64,000 nucleotides of DNA, taken from Variovorax sp. PMC12. Lineage in GTDB: Bacteria; Pseudomonadota; Gammaproteobacteria; Burkholderiales; Burkholderiaceae_C. Location: positions 3,297,001 to 3,361,000 of the forward strand of contig NZ_CP027773.1 in assembly GCF_003019815.1 (NCBI RefSeq), read 5' to 3'. The position numbers were made by a program, and so were the translations under genes. Shown here in pieces: positions 34,752-43,528 of this stretch (positions are counted from its first letter, which is position 1; each line of letters starts with the position of its first letter). The notes under the pieces are model-generated. The model searched no databases, had not been told where the DNA came from, and saw only the letters and a list, made by a program, of their open reading frames with translations.

Positions 34752-35723
34752 ATGAGATTCACCCGAGAAGAGATCGAGGCCGCCCAGCGCACCGTGCGCT
34801 CGGCCATGCCGCCCACGCCGCAGTACGCATGGCCGCTGCTCGCCCGGCGCCTGGGTGCCACCGTGTGGGCCAAGCACGAGAACCACACGCCGGCCGGGGC
34901 ATTCAAGATCCGCGGCGGGCTGACCTACTTCGAGACGCTGGCGCGCGAGCAGCCCGGCGTGCGCCACGCCATCAGCGCCACGCGCGGCAACCACGGCCAG
35001 TCGGTCGGCTTCGCCGCGCGGCGCCATGGGCTGGCCGCGACCATCGTGGTGCCGCACGGCAACTCGCTCGAGAAGAACGCGGCCATGCGCGCACTCGGCG
35101 TCACGCTGGTGGAGCACGGCGACGACTTCCAGGCCGCCGCCGAACACGCGGCGCTGCTGGCCGAACGCGACGCACTGCACCGCGTGCCTTCGTTCCACCG
35201 CGAACTGGTGCGCGGCGTGTCCACGGCCTATGTGGAGTTCTTCGACGCACTGGCGCACACGCCGCCCGACGTGATGTTCGTGCCCATCGGCCTGGGTTCC
35301 GGCTTTGCCGCCGCGGCTGCGGCGCGCGCGCATTGCGGGGCGAAGACCAAGCTCATCGGCGTGGTGTCCGCGCACGCCACCGCCTACCGCGATTCCTTCC
35401 GCGCCGGCAAGCCGGTCGAGTCGCCTGTGACCACGCGGCTGGCCGACGGCATGGCCTGCCGCACGCCGGTGCCCGAGTCGGTGGAAGTGATCTTGCGCGA
35501 AGCCGACGACGTGATCGCCGTCACCGACGACGAAGTGGCCGAGGCCATGCGCATCCTCTTCAGCGACACGCACAACGTGGCCGAAGGCGCGGGCGCGGCG
35601 GCGCTGGCGGGTGCGCTGCAGCAGCAGGAGCGCTGGCGCGGCAGGACGGTGGGTATCAGCGTGAGCGGCGGCAATGTCGATACGGACATGTTCGCCGGGG
35701 TGCTGGCGCGCGTCGCTTCCTGA
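34752..35723 (+). CDS. Threonine/serine dehydratase-like PLP enzyme
   Basis: 323 residues, fold-type II. PLP lysine in GAFKIRGG (about 50-57), the SATRGNHGQS loop near 76-85 that binds the substrate carboxylate, and SVSGGNVDT near the C-terminus. No ACT regulatory domain, so this is a catabolic-type deaminase giving 2-oxobutyrate or pyruvate. The AAGGA ribosome site is good. It is the last gene of the plus-strand exporter operon and converges on the creatininase-family gene 9 bases away. Confidence 0.88.
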   Translation: MRFTREEIEAAQRTVRSAMPPTPQYAWPLLARRLGATVWAKHENHTPAGAFKIRGGLTYFETLAREQPGVRHAISATRGNHGQSVGFAARRHGLAATIVVPHGNSLEKNAAMRALGVTLVEHGDDFQAAAEHAALLAERDALHRVPSFHRELVRGVSTAYVEFFDALAHTPPDVMFVPIGLGSGFAAAAAARAHCGAKTKLIGVVSAHATAYRDSFRAGKPVESPVTTRLADGMACRTPVPESVEVILREADDVIAVTDDEVAEAMRILFSDTHNVAEGAGAAALAGALQQQERWRGRTVGISVSGGNVDTDMFAGVLARVAS

Positions 35724-35732
35724 GCCGCGGGG

Positions 35733-36563
35733 CTACGGCAGCGGCCCCGTGTTGGCGGTGCTCAGCGGCAGCCGCGACACCTCGGCCAGCAGCAGCGCCA
35801 GTTGCCGCGCGGCCGCATCGATCACGGCCTGGCCGCTCTCGGGCGTGGCCGCGGCCGCGTTGCCGGCGGCGCCGTGCGCGTTGTAGTCCTCCATCGCCCA
35901 GCCCAGCTTGGCGCTCTTGCCGTTGCCCAGCAGCGCGTAGTCGGCTGAGCGCTGCTGCGACGTCGAGCTGAAGTCGCGCGCCTCGCCCATGCGCACCAGC
36001 TGGGGCGTCAGCGCCAGCATCATCGAAGTCTCGATTTCGCCCGCATGCACGCCGAATCGATGCTCGTGCGCGCTGAAGCGCTCGCCGGCCTCGCCCAGCG
36101 GCAGGTTGAACCAGCTCACGCTGTAGACGATGAGCCCGTGCGCCGCGCGCAGCTCGCGCGCCACGATGTCCATCGCGCCCACGTGGCCGCCGTGCGCATT
36201 GAACAGCACCAGCTTCTTCACGCCCGCGCGCGCCACGCCGGCGCCGATCTCGTTCCACATGCGGATGAGCGTCTGCGCCGACAGCGTGAGCGTGCCCGCG
36301 AAACGCGCGTGCTCCGGGCTCAGGCCGATCTGCTGCGTGGGCAGGAACAGCACCGGCAGCCCCGCCGGCAGCAGCGGCAAGGATGCGGCGACGATGCCGT
36401 CGGCCAGCACCGTGTCCACGCCCAGCGGCAGGTGCGGCCCGTGCTGCTCGGTCGCGCCCAGCGGCAGCACCGCGACGGTGGAAGCCGCGTCCAGCCCCGC
36501 GAAATCGCGCGTCGTGAGCTGGGACCAGTAACGGGGCAACGAAGAGGCCGTGGATGCGTTCAT
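35733..36563 (-). CDS. Creatininase-family amidohydrolase
   Basis: 276 residues with the binuclear metal-site pattern of the family: GATEQHGPHLPLGVDT near 36-51 (Glu, His, Asp), NAHGGHVGA near 122-130 and HAGEIETSMM near 173-182. Relatives include creatinine amidohydrolase and MftE/ArfB-type hydrolases; there is no mycofactocin or creatine gene nearby, so the substrate stays open. ATG at 36563; an adjacent GTG would add one residue. Confidence 0.87.
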   Translation of the reverse strand: MNASTASSLPRYWSQLTTRDFAGLDAASTVAVLPLGATEQHGPHLPLGVDTVLADGIVAASLPLLPAGLPVLFLPTQQIGLSPEHARFAGTLTLSAQTLIRMWNEIGAGVARAGVKKLVLFNAHGGHVGAMDIVARELRAAHGLIVYSVSWFNLPLGEAGERFSAHEHRFGVHAGEIETSMMLALTPQLVRMGEARDFSSTSQQRSADYALLGNGKSAKLGWAMEDYNAHGAAGNAAAATPESGQAVIDAAARQLALLLAEVSRLPLSTANTGPLP

Positions 36564-36826
36564 CACGCGATCTTAGGCCGTGCGTGCCGCCGTTTCCGAG
36601 CGCGCTTGTCTGACAGAACCTGTCAACGCTGACCCCAAAAACGCCAATCTATTCACATTTAGAACCGTTTCTTGGCACTTAAGTTTGCTTTTGTTAACAG
36701 TTCTATCTAGAGTCGATTGCAGATTCAATTTTTCATGGAGCTTTCGGTCCTGACGCATTCGGGGCCGGGAGTTCGGCTTTTGCGGCGGCCCCAGGCCGCG
36801 CAAAAGGCGCAATTTAAGGGAGCAGA
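36564..36826. promoter_or_regulatory. AT-rich leader of the pga operon
   Basis: About 260 bases between divergent genes, with markedly lower GC from 36640 to 36740. A hexamer pair TTGCTT (36685-36690) and TAGAGT (36708-36713), 17 bases apart, is a plausible but weak promoter for pgaA. No small gene in it has supporting features. Confidence 0.3.
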
Positions 36827-39457
36827 GTGTTCATCCAGAAAAAAGCTGGAGGCACGGTCTTGGGTGGGCGTCCGTCGGCGCTTGCCTGCGCCTTGTCTCG
36901 TCACCTCGAACAAGCAGCACGAGGATTTCCCCCGATCGTTTGCGCGCTGGCCATGGGTGCTTCACCCGCGGCCTTCGCGAATCCGCCCATCGCAGCCACC
37001 GCACCCGCGGCCAACCCATCGGCGGCCTATGGCGCGCAGCAGCACGACGCCTTGATCGCAGCGCGCCGCGCCGACCGCATCGGCGCCGCGCAGGCTTTGC
37101 AGCAGTTGAAGGACTGGCTCGCCGCGCCGCTCACTGACGCCGAACGCCGGCGCGTGGTGTCCGACGCGGTGGCCATCGCGGCGACCGACAGCCAGTTCGC
37201 CGAAGCCATCGCGTTCGCCCGCCAAGTTCCGCTCGCCTCGCTGAACGACTATGCATTGGGCCCGCTCGCGCTGGCCGCGCGCCGCACGCATGACCTGTCG
37301 CTGCAGGGCGAAGTCATTGCCCGGTGGCGCGCACGGCAGCCGCAAGCGCGCGAGCCGCGCATCCACGAAGCTTTCTGGAAGCTCGACAGCGGCGACGTCG
37401 CCGGCGCCAAGGCGATCTACGACGCCCTCGCGCGGCAACCGGTCCCGCAGGTCGAAGACCGCGTCGCCCTGCTCGAGCTGCGCGGTGCCGTGGCGCGCGC
37501 CGAAAAGCAACCGCTGCAGGCGCTCGCCGCCTACACCGAGGCCGGCGCGCTGCGGCCCGAGCGCCGCGACCTGCGCCGCGAAACCGACTTCCTGCTCGCG
37601 GACAGCGGCGCCGCATCGACCGCGTTCGACGACGCCGATGCCGCCGAGCGCGCGCATCCCGGCAGCTTCTCGCCGCTGGCGTTGTCGACGCTGCAGCAGC
37701 AGGCGCTGGCACAGCGGCTGCGCTGGGCCATCGAGGAACGCGACCAGCGCCTGGGCGCGGCACGCCTGACGGCACTCGACCGCGTGCTGGCCGACGAGGA
37801 AACCGCGCTGGCCCGGCTAGACACATCGGCCGCCCAGGCCGCGCCGGAAGATGCCGACGCATGGCGCCAGTTGCGCGTGCGGCTGCTGGCCGACCGGCTG
37901 CTGGCGCTGGTGGAGCGTGGCCGCCCCGCGGATGCCATCGCGCTCTACGAATCGCTGCGCGCTGCCGGTACCGACCTGCCCTTCTGGGGCCTCGGTGCCG
38001 CGGCCCGCGCCTTCGCGCAGGAGCGCCGCTCGATAGACGCCGTGCCGCTCTACGAAGCGGCCGTGGCCAAGGGTGGCGCCGACCTGCCGATGCCCGACGA
38101 CCTGTATTTCGGCCTGATCTACGCCTACCAGGACACCGGCCGCTTCGAGGACGCCGAGGCGCTGCTCAAGCGGCTCGAAGAAGCCACGCCGGCGCTGATG
38201 CGCCTCTCGCCCGAAGCCGGCCGGCCCAACGGCCAGTACACCGACGTGAGCGGCATGCGCGGCCTGCTGCAGCTCTACACCGACCGCGCGGCACTCGCGC
38301 AGCAGAGCTTCTCGACGCTGACCGGCGAAGCGCCGCTGAACGCCGGCTACGCCTACGGCGCGGGCCAGACCGAGCGGCTGCGCGAGCACCCCGAGGCCGC
38401 CGTCGCGCGCTTCGAGGCACAGGCCGCCGACCAGCCCTACGACATCAGCGCGCGCGCCGGCCATGTCGAGGCACTGCTCGACGCCGGTGAATTCCGCCAG
38501 GCCCGCGAACGCGCAGAGTCGCTCGCGGCCGACGTGCCCGAGGCCGCCGAGGTGCGAGACGTGGAGCGCAAGCGCCGCGCCGCCACCGGTCCGCGTCTCG
38601 ATGTCGACGCCGAGGCCTCGTCGGGCGGCGCGGCCATCGCCAACCGCGAGTGGCGCATCGACAGCCGCCTCAGCTCCGGCCTCATCGACGACCAGTGGCG
38701 CGTGTTCTACGACCAGACGCTGGGCCGCGGCACCACCGACATCGGCAACGCCAACTGGGCGCGCGGCGGCCTGGGCCTGGGCTGGCAGCAGGGCCGGTGG
38801 CTGGCCGAAGGCGTGCTGCAGCACGCGAACAGCGGCCCCTACCGCAACAGCGTGGCGGGCCGCGTCGACTACCGCGCGGGCGACGCATGGCGCCTCTCGG
38901 CCACCTACGACGGCGACAGCAAGGAGCTGCCGTGGAAGGCCCGCGTCGCCGGCATCGGCGCGCGCGAGACCGGCGCGAGCGTGGGCTACGTGGTGAACGA
39001 ATCGCGCCGCTTCGACCTGCAATGGCAGCGCCTGGACTTCAGCGACGGCAACCTGCGCAACGGCCTGGAGCTGGGCTGGCGCGAACGCTGGGTGAGCACG
39101 CCGCGCTTCCAGCTCGAGACCCGCCTGGGCGCCGGCACCAGCCGCGGCCGCGACATCGACACGCCCTACTTCAACCCGTCGAGCGACAGCACCGTGCAAC
39201 TGGCGGTGCGCGCGCAGTGGCTCAACTGGAAGCGCGACGACCGCCAGTTCTTCCAGGCCGTGGAGCTCACGGGCGGCAACTACCGCCAGGCCGGCTTCGG
39301 CAGCGGCCCACTGTGGAGCCTGCGCTACGAGCACCGCTGGGACCTCGGCCCCAAGTTCACGCTGCGCTACGGCCTGAGCATTTCCAGCCATCCCTACGAC
39401 GGCGTGCGCGAGCGACAGCGCGGCGTCTTCCTGAACCTCTCGATGCCCCTGCAGTGA
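36827..39457 (+). CDS. pgaA: Poly-beta-1,6-N-acetyl-D-glucosamine export porin PgaA
   Basis: 876 residues. A long leader with a signal-peptide-like end (ALAMGASPAAFA, cleavage near 51), a TPR-type helical periplasmic domain to about 580, then a beta-barrel region with alternating aromatic strands ending SMPLQ, as expected for an outer-membrane protein. PgaA carries partly deacetylated PNAG through the outer membrane. The GTG start at 36827 is supported by AAGGGAG six bases upstream. It overlaps pgaB by TGATG and begins the complete pgaABCD operon. Confidence 0.93.
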   Translation: MFIQKKAGGTVLGGRPSALACALSRHLEQAARGFPPIVCALAMGASPAAFANPPIAATAPAANPSAAYGAQQHDALIAARRADRIGAAQALQQLKDWLAAPLTDAERRRVVSDAVAIAATDSQFAEAIAFARQVPLASLNDYALGPLALAARRTHDLSLQGEVIARWRARQPQAREPRIHEAFWKLDSGDVAGAKAIYDALARQPVPQVEDRVALLELRGAVARAEKQPLQALAAYTEAGALRPERRDLRRETDFLLADSGAASTAFDDADAAERAHPGSFSPLALSTLQQQALAQRLRWAIEERDQRLGAARLTALDRVLADEETALARLDTSAAQAAPEDADAWRQLRVRLLADRLLALVERGRPADAIALYESLRAAGTDLPFWGLGAAARAFAQERRSIDAVPLYEAAVAKGGADLPMPDDLYFGLIYAYQDTGRFEDAEALLKRLEEATPALMRLSPEAGRPNGQYTDVSGMRGLLQLYTDRAALAQQSFSTLTGEAPLNAGYAYGAGQTERLREHPEAAVARFEAQAADQPYDISARAGHVEALLDAGEFRQARERAESLAADVPEAAEVRDVERKRRAATGPRLDVDAEASSGGAAIANREWRIDSRLSSGLIDDQWRVFYDQTLGRGTTDIGNANWARGGLGLGWQQGRWLAEGVLQHANSGPYRNSVAGRVDYRAGDAWRLSATYDGDSKELPWKARVAGIGARETGASVGYVVNESRRFDLQWQRLDFSDGNLRNGLELGWRERWVSTPRFQLETRLGAGTSRGRDIDTPYFNPSSDSTVQLAVRAQWLNWKRDDRQFFQAVELTGGNYRQAGFGSGPLWSLRYEHRWDLGPKFTLRYGLSISSHPYDGVRERQRGVFLNLSMPLQ

Positions 39458-41553
39458 TGCGAACGACCGACAACAACCCCATGACCTTCCTGCGCGCGGC
39501 CATGCTGTGGCTGGTGATCGCGGCGGCATCCGCGCTGGCGCTCCCCGCCTTCGCGCAGCCATTGCCGCCCGCCGACCCCGACGACGGCCTGAGCTTTCGC
39601 GTGCTGTCCTTCCACGACGTGCGCACCGGCGTGCGCGCCAGCTTCGAGCAGTCGCCCGACGAGACCGCCGTGGACGACAGCACCCTGGCCGAGGTGTTCG
39701 CCTGGCTGCAGTACAACGGCTACCACCCGGTGAGCCTGCAGCAGATCGTCGACGCGCGCGCCGGCGGCAAGCCGCTGCCTTCGCAGCCCGTGCTGCTGAC
39801 CTTCGACGACGGCTACCGCAGCGCCTACACCAAGGTGTTTCCGCTGCTCAAGCGCTTCAACTACCCCGCGCTGTTCGCGCTGGTGACGAGCTGGCTAGAC
39901 GTGCCCGAAGGCCAGCTGGTGCATTGGGGCGACAAGCCCGCGCCGCGCGAGAACTTCCTGCTGTGGCCCGAGGCGGCCGAGATGGCGCGCTCCGGCCTGG
40001 TCGAGTTCGCGAGCCACACCGACGCGATGCACACCGGCGTTCTCGCGAATCCGCAGGGCAACATGCTGCCGTCCGCCGCCACGCACCGCTACGACCCGAA
40101 GACCGGCCGCTACGAGGACGACGAGACCTACGTGCGCCGCATCGAGGCCGACCTGCGTCGCAGCCGCGAGATCATCGAGGCGCGCACCGGCGCCAGGGTG
40201 CGCGCCACCGTGTGGCCCTACGGCGCCTACAACACGGCCGCGCTGGAAGCCTCGAAGCGCGCCGGCATGCCCATCACCTTCACGCTCGACGACGGCGCCA
40301 ACACGCAGGCCGTGCCGCTCACGCGCATCCGCCGCGCGCTTGCCGCGTACGACAACAAGGCGCCCGACTACGCGCAGCTGCTGCGCAGCCCGGTGGGCGG
40401 CGAGGTGCGGCCGGTGAACCGCGTGATGCATGTCGACCTCGACTATGTGTACGACCCCGACCCCGCCCAGCAGGAGCGCAACCTGTCGGCGCTGATCGAC
40501 CGCGTGGCCGCCGTGCGTCCGCGCTCGGTGTTCCTGCAGGCCTACGCCGACCCCGACGGCGACGGCGTGGCCGACGCGCTGTATTTCCCGAACCGCCACC
40601 TGCCGATGCGCGCCGACCTGTTCAGCCGCGCCGCCTGGCAGCTGCGCACCCGCACCGGCGTGAAGGTGTACGCATGGATGCCGGTCACGGCCTTCCGGCT
40701 GCCAGCGTCGAACCCGCTGGCCACGCACACGGTGATGGCGCAGGGCGGCACGATGCCGCCCGGGCGCTACCACCGCCTCACGCCCTTCGACCCCGCGGTG
40801 CGTACGCTGGTGGGCGACATCTACGAAGACCTGGGCCGCCACGCATTCTTCGAGGGCGTGCTGTTCCACGACGACGCGACGCTCTCCGACGACGAGGACG
40901 CAAGCCCCGCCGCGCTCGCCGCCTATGCGAAGTGGGGCCTGCCACCCGACGTGGCCGCGATCCGCGCCGACCCGGCGCTGGCGGCGCGCTGGAGCGCCGC
41001 CAAGACGCGCTACCTGATCGACTTCACGCACGAGCTGGCCGCGCGACTGGGCGCCTGGCGGCCCGCGCTGGAAACGGCGCGCAACCTCTACGCGCGCCCG
41101 GTGCTCGAGCCCCAGGCCGAGCAGTGGTTCGCGCAGAACTACGAAGCCTCGCTCGCCGCCTACGACTACGTCGCGCTGATGGCCATGCCGCGCATGGAAC
41201 AGGAAGCCGACGCCGACGCCTGGCTCGCCCGCCTGGCGCGCCGCGCGGCCGACACGCCAAGAGGCCTGGACGGCACCGTGTTCGAACTGCAGGCGCGCGA
41301 CTGGCGCACCGGCAAGCCCGTGGCCGATGCCGAACTGGCCCGGCAATGGACGCTGCTGCAGCGCGCCGGCGTGCGCCACCTGGGCTACTACCCCGACGAC
41401 TTCCTCAACAACCAGCCCTCGCTCGACGTGGTGCGCCGCGCCATCTCGGTCCGCACGCTGCTGCCGCGGGCCCTGCGCGCGTCGGCCGCCGAGACCACGC
41501 CACCCCAGGCACCACAAGCATCACCACCGGCGCACGGAGAGCGGACCCCATGA
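39457..41553 (+). CDS. pgaB: PNAG N-deacetylase/hydrolase PgaB
   Basis: 698 residues. Signal peptide to about Ala33 (PAFA). N-terminal polysaccharide-deacetylase domain: SFHD at 51-54, TFDDGYRS at 115-122 with the catalytic and metal aspartates, and metal histidines at 187 and 192 in SHTDAMH. The C-terminal GHL13 glycoside-hydrolase-like domain (about 320-660) has HVDLDYVYD and LFHDDATLSD. Periplasmic; partial deacetylation is needed for PNAG export. I see no lipobox at the signal peptide end, unlike E. coli PgaB. ATG at 39457 shares bases with the pgaA stop; ATG at 39481 is possible. Confidence 0.94.
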   Translation: MRTTDNNPMTFLRAAMLWLVIAAASALALPAFAQPLPPADPDDGLSFRVLSFHDVRTGVRASFEQSPDETAVDDSTLAEVFAWLQYNGYHPVSLQQIVDARAGGKPLPSQPVLLTFDDGYRSAYTKVFPLLKRFNYPALFALVTSWLDVPEGQLVHWGDKPAPRENFLLWPEAAEMARSGLVEFASHTDAMHTGVLANPQGNMLPSAATHRYDPKTGRYEDDETYVRRIEADLRRSREIIEARTGARVRATVWPYGAYNTAALEASKRAGMPITFTLDDGANTQAVPLTRIRRALAAYDNKAPDYAQLLRSPVGGEVRPVNRVMHVDLDYVYDPDPAQQERNLSALIDRVAAVRPRSVFLQAYADPDGDGVADALYFPNRHLPMRADLFSRAAWQLRTRTGVKVYAWMPVTAFRLPASNPLATHTVMAQGGTMPPGRYHRLTPFDPAVRTLVGDIYEDLGRHAFFEGVLFHDDATLSDDEDASPAALAAYAKWGLPPDVAAIRADPALAARWSAAKTRYLIDFTHELAARLGAWRPALETARNLYARPVLEPQAEQWFAQNYEASLAAYDYVALMAMPRMEQEADADAWLARLARRAADTPRGLDGTVFELQARDWRTGKPVADAELARQWTLLQRAGVRHLGYYPDDFLNNQPSLDVVRRAISVRTLLPRALRASAAETTPPQAPQASPPAHGERTP

Positions 41554-42827
41554 CCACCAGCCACTTCCTTGCGCAGACGCTGCCGTCGCTGCTGTTCGGC
41601 TTCGTCTTCTATTACCCGTTCTTCATGGCCTACGTGTGGATGGCGGGCGGCCTCTCGCATGCCTGGGTGTTCGAGCGCAAGCGCGACGTCGATGTCAACC
41701 CGCTCGACCTGCTGCCCTCGCGCCCGCTGGTGACGGTGGTGGTGCCCTGCTTCAACGAGGCGCCGCACCTGCGCGAAGTGATCGAGCAGCTCATGCGCAC
41801 ACGCTACCCGAACTACGAGGTGATCGCCGTGAACGACGGCAGCACCGACGGCACCGGCGAGCTGCTCGACGAGATGACGAAGGAATACAGCCGGCTTCGC
41901 GTGATCCACAACGCCAGCAACCAGGGCAAGGCCGTAGGGCTCAACACCGCCTGCCAGCTCGCGCGCGGCGAATACATCCTGGGCATCGACGGCGACGCGC
42001 TGGTCGACGAGGACGCCATCGCCTGGATGCTGCGGCCCATGCTGGCGTCGGAGCGCATCGGCGCCGTGACGGGCAACCCGCGCATCCGCACCCGCACCAC
42101 GCTGCTCGGGCGCATGCAGGTGGGCGAGTTCTCTTCGATCATCGGCCTCATCAAGCGCTCGCAGCAACTGGTGGGCACGCTGTTCACCGTGTCGGGCGTG
42201 ATCGCGATGTTCCGCCGCCGCGCGGTGATCGACGTGGGCTTCTGGAGCCCCGACGTGCTCACCGAGGACATCGACATGAGCTGGAAGCTGCAGCTCGGCG
42301 GCTGGAAGCTGCGCTTCGAGCCGCGCGCGCTGTGCTGGATCCTGATGCCCGAGACCTTGCGCGGTCTCTGGAAGCAGCGCCAGCGCTGGGCCATCGGCGG
42401 CATTCAGACCATGCTGCGCAACACCACCAGCATCCTGAAGCCGCGCAACTGGCGCATGTGGCTGGTGTATGCCGAGTACATGACCAGCGTCGTCTGGGCC
42501 TATGCGATGGCGGCGGTGCTCGTGGTCAGCCTGGCTCGGCCTTTCCTGCCGATCGAGTCGGCCTGGCACTCCGCGCTGCTGCCGCACTGGCAGGGCACGC
42601 TGCTGGCCATGACCTGCATCCTGCAGATGCTGCTGAGCCTGTGGATCGACCGCCGCTACGACCGCGACCTGATGCGCTATTTCGCAGGAACGATCTGGTA
42701 CCCGATCGCTTTCTGGACTATCACGATGGCGACCACCGTCATCGCCCTGCCCAAAGCCCTGATACGCCGCCGCGGCAAGCGCGCGGTGTGGACGAGCCCT
42801 GACCGAGGAGTTTCCGATGCCCCATGA
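41550..42827 (+). CDS. pgaC: PNAG synthase catalytic subunit PgaC
   Basis: 425 residues, a processive membrane GT2 that polymerises UDP-GlcNAc. N-terminal membrane helix (about 13-35), GT2 core with Asp96 in AVNDGSTDG, DGD at 147-149, the catalytic TEDID at 238-242 and QRQRW at 276-280 (QxxRW, which holds the acceptor), then three C-terminal helices. ATG overlaps the pgaB stop as ATGA. In characterised systems PgaC with PgaD is activated by cyclic di-GMP. Confidence 0.96.
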   Translation: MTTSHFLAQTLPSLLFGFVFYYPFFMAYVWMAGGLSHAWVFERKRDVDVNPLDLLPSRPLVTVVVPCFNEAPHLREVIEQLMRTRYPNYEVIAVNDGSTDGTGELLDEMTKEYSRLRVIHNASNQGKAVGLNTACQLARGEYILGIDGDALVDEDAIAWMLRPMLASERIGAVTGNPRIRTRTTLLGRMQVGEFSSIIGLIKRSQQLVGTLFTVSGVIAMFRRRAVIDVGFWSPDVLTEDIDMSWKLQLGGWKLRFEPRALCWILMPETLRGLWKQRQRWAIGGIQTMLRNTTSILKPRNWRMWLVYAEYMTSVVWAYAMAAVLVVSLARPFLPIESAWHSALLPHWQGTLLAMTCILQMLLSLWIDRRYDRDLMRYFAGTIWYPIAFWTITMATTVIALPKALIRRRGKRAVWTSPDRGVSDAP

Positions 42828-43401
42828 AGACACAATGACCCACAGCCGCTTTCCCGATACCGACCACGACACGCCGCCGCCGAGCCGCCGCCCCTCCTGG
42901 GGCCAGCCTGCGGTGGAGGAGCCCATCATCGATGCCGCGCGCATCTCGCTGAGCGCCTTCGGCAACGGCCGCTCGCGGCAGCGCACGATGGCCATGTACC
43001 TGTGGCTGCGCGTGCTGCGCCCGGCCGTGACCATCGCCATCTGGTTCTGCGCCATCTGGTACGCATGGCCCTATGTGCTGGGCGCGCGCTCGCAGCCGGA
43101 GGTGCTGCACCTGCTGGGGCTGTACGCGTTGGTGATCGGCGCGATCCTGGTGTCGATGCTGGCGATGGCGCCGTGGCGCCGCCGCCAGCAGAAGCGCGAG
43201 TCGCCGCCCGACCAGGAACAGTCGTCGCTGTTCGCGCTGGCCTCTTACATCGAAGTGCCGCCCGCGCGCCTGTCGACCTGGCAGCGCACGCGCCAACTGC
43301 TGGTGCACCACGACCGCGACGGCCAGCTGCGCGACGCCACCGACACCGCGCCCGGCGCGCTGGAGCCCGAGCCGCTGCGCCACGCGGCGGCACGCCGCTG
43401 A
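42817..43401 (+). CDS. pgaD: PNAG synthase accessory subunit PgaD
   Basis: 194 residues, longer than E. coli PgaD. Hydrophilic N-terminus, then two membrane helices (about 68-88 and 97-117), then a cytoplasmic tail. PgaD pairs with PgaC to form the cyclic-di-GMP receptor of the synthase. ATG at 42817 overlaps pgaC by 11 bases and has GAGGAG seven bases upstream. Identified by operon position and topology more than by sequence motif. Confidence 0.85.
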   Translation: MPHEDTMTHSRFPDTDHDTPPPSRRPSWGQPAVEEPIIDAARISLSAFGNGRSRQRTMAMYLWLRVLRPAVTIAIWFCAIWYAWPYVLGARSQPEVLHLLGLYALVIGAILVSMLAMAPWRRRQQKRESPPDQEQSSLFALASYIEVPPARLSTWQRTRQLLVHHDRDGQLRDATDTAPGALEPEPLRHAAARR

Positions 43402-43424
43402 CCGAGGCGGCGGCACGCCGCTGA
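43384..43424 (+). repeat. 18-bp tandem repeat at the pgaD stop
   Basis: GCGGCGGCACGCCGCTGA occurs at 43384-43401 and again, identical, at 43407-43424 (23-base period). The first copy contains the pgaD stop codon. Probably a small slippage duplication. Confidence 0.7.
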
Positions 43425-43528
43425 GCAAGGCGGCCGGAGGTCCGCAAGGCGCGGCATAGGGCCGCGCGCGTGCAGGGGTTTAACGGCGGTGCTTCAATCG
43501 CGCCACCCCCTCCACCAAGGACCTCTTC

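Noticed and set aside
36672..36690. Sigma-54-like element TTGGCAC...TTTGCTT upstream of pgaA
   Set aside because: The GG and GC dinucleotides are 11 bases apart instead of the required 10, and no enhancer-binding protein site is evident.
36573..36812. 79-codon frame upstream of the creatininase-family gene
   Set aside because: Lies in the AT-rich leader, no ribosome site and no recognisable features.
37817..39562. 581-codon open frame on the minus strand
   Set aside because: Antisense to pgaA, which has clear family features and operon context.
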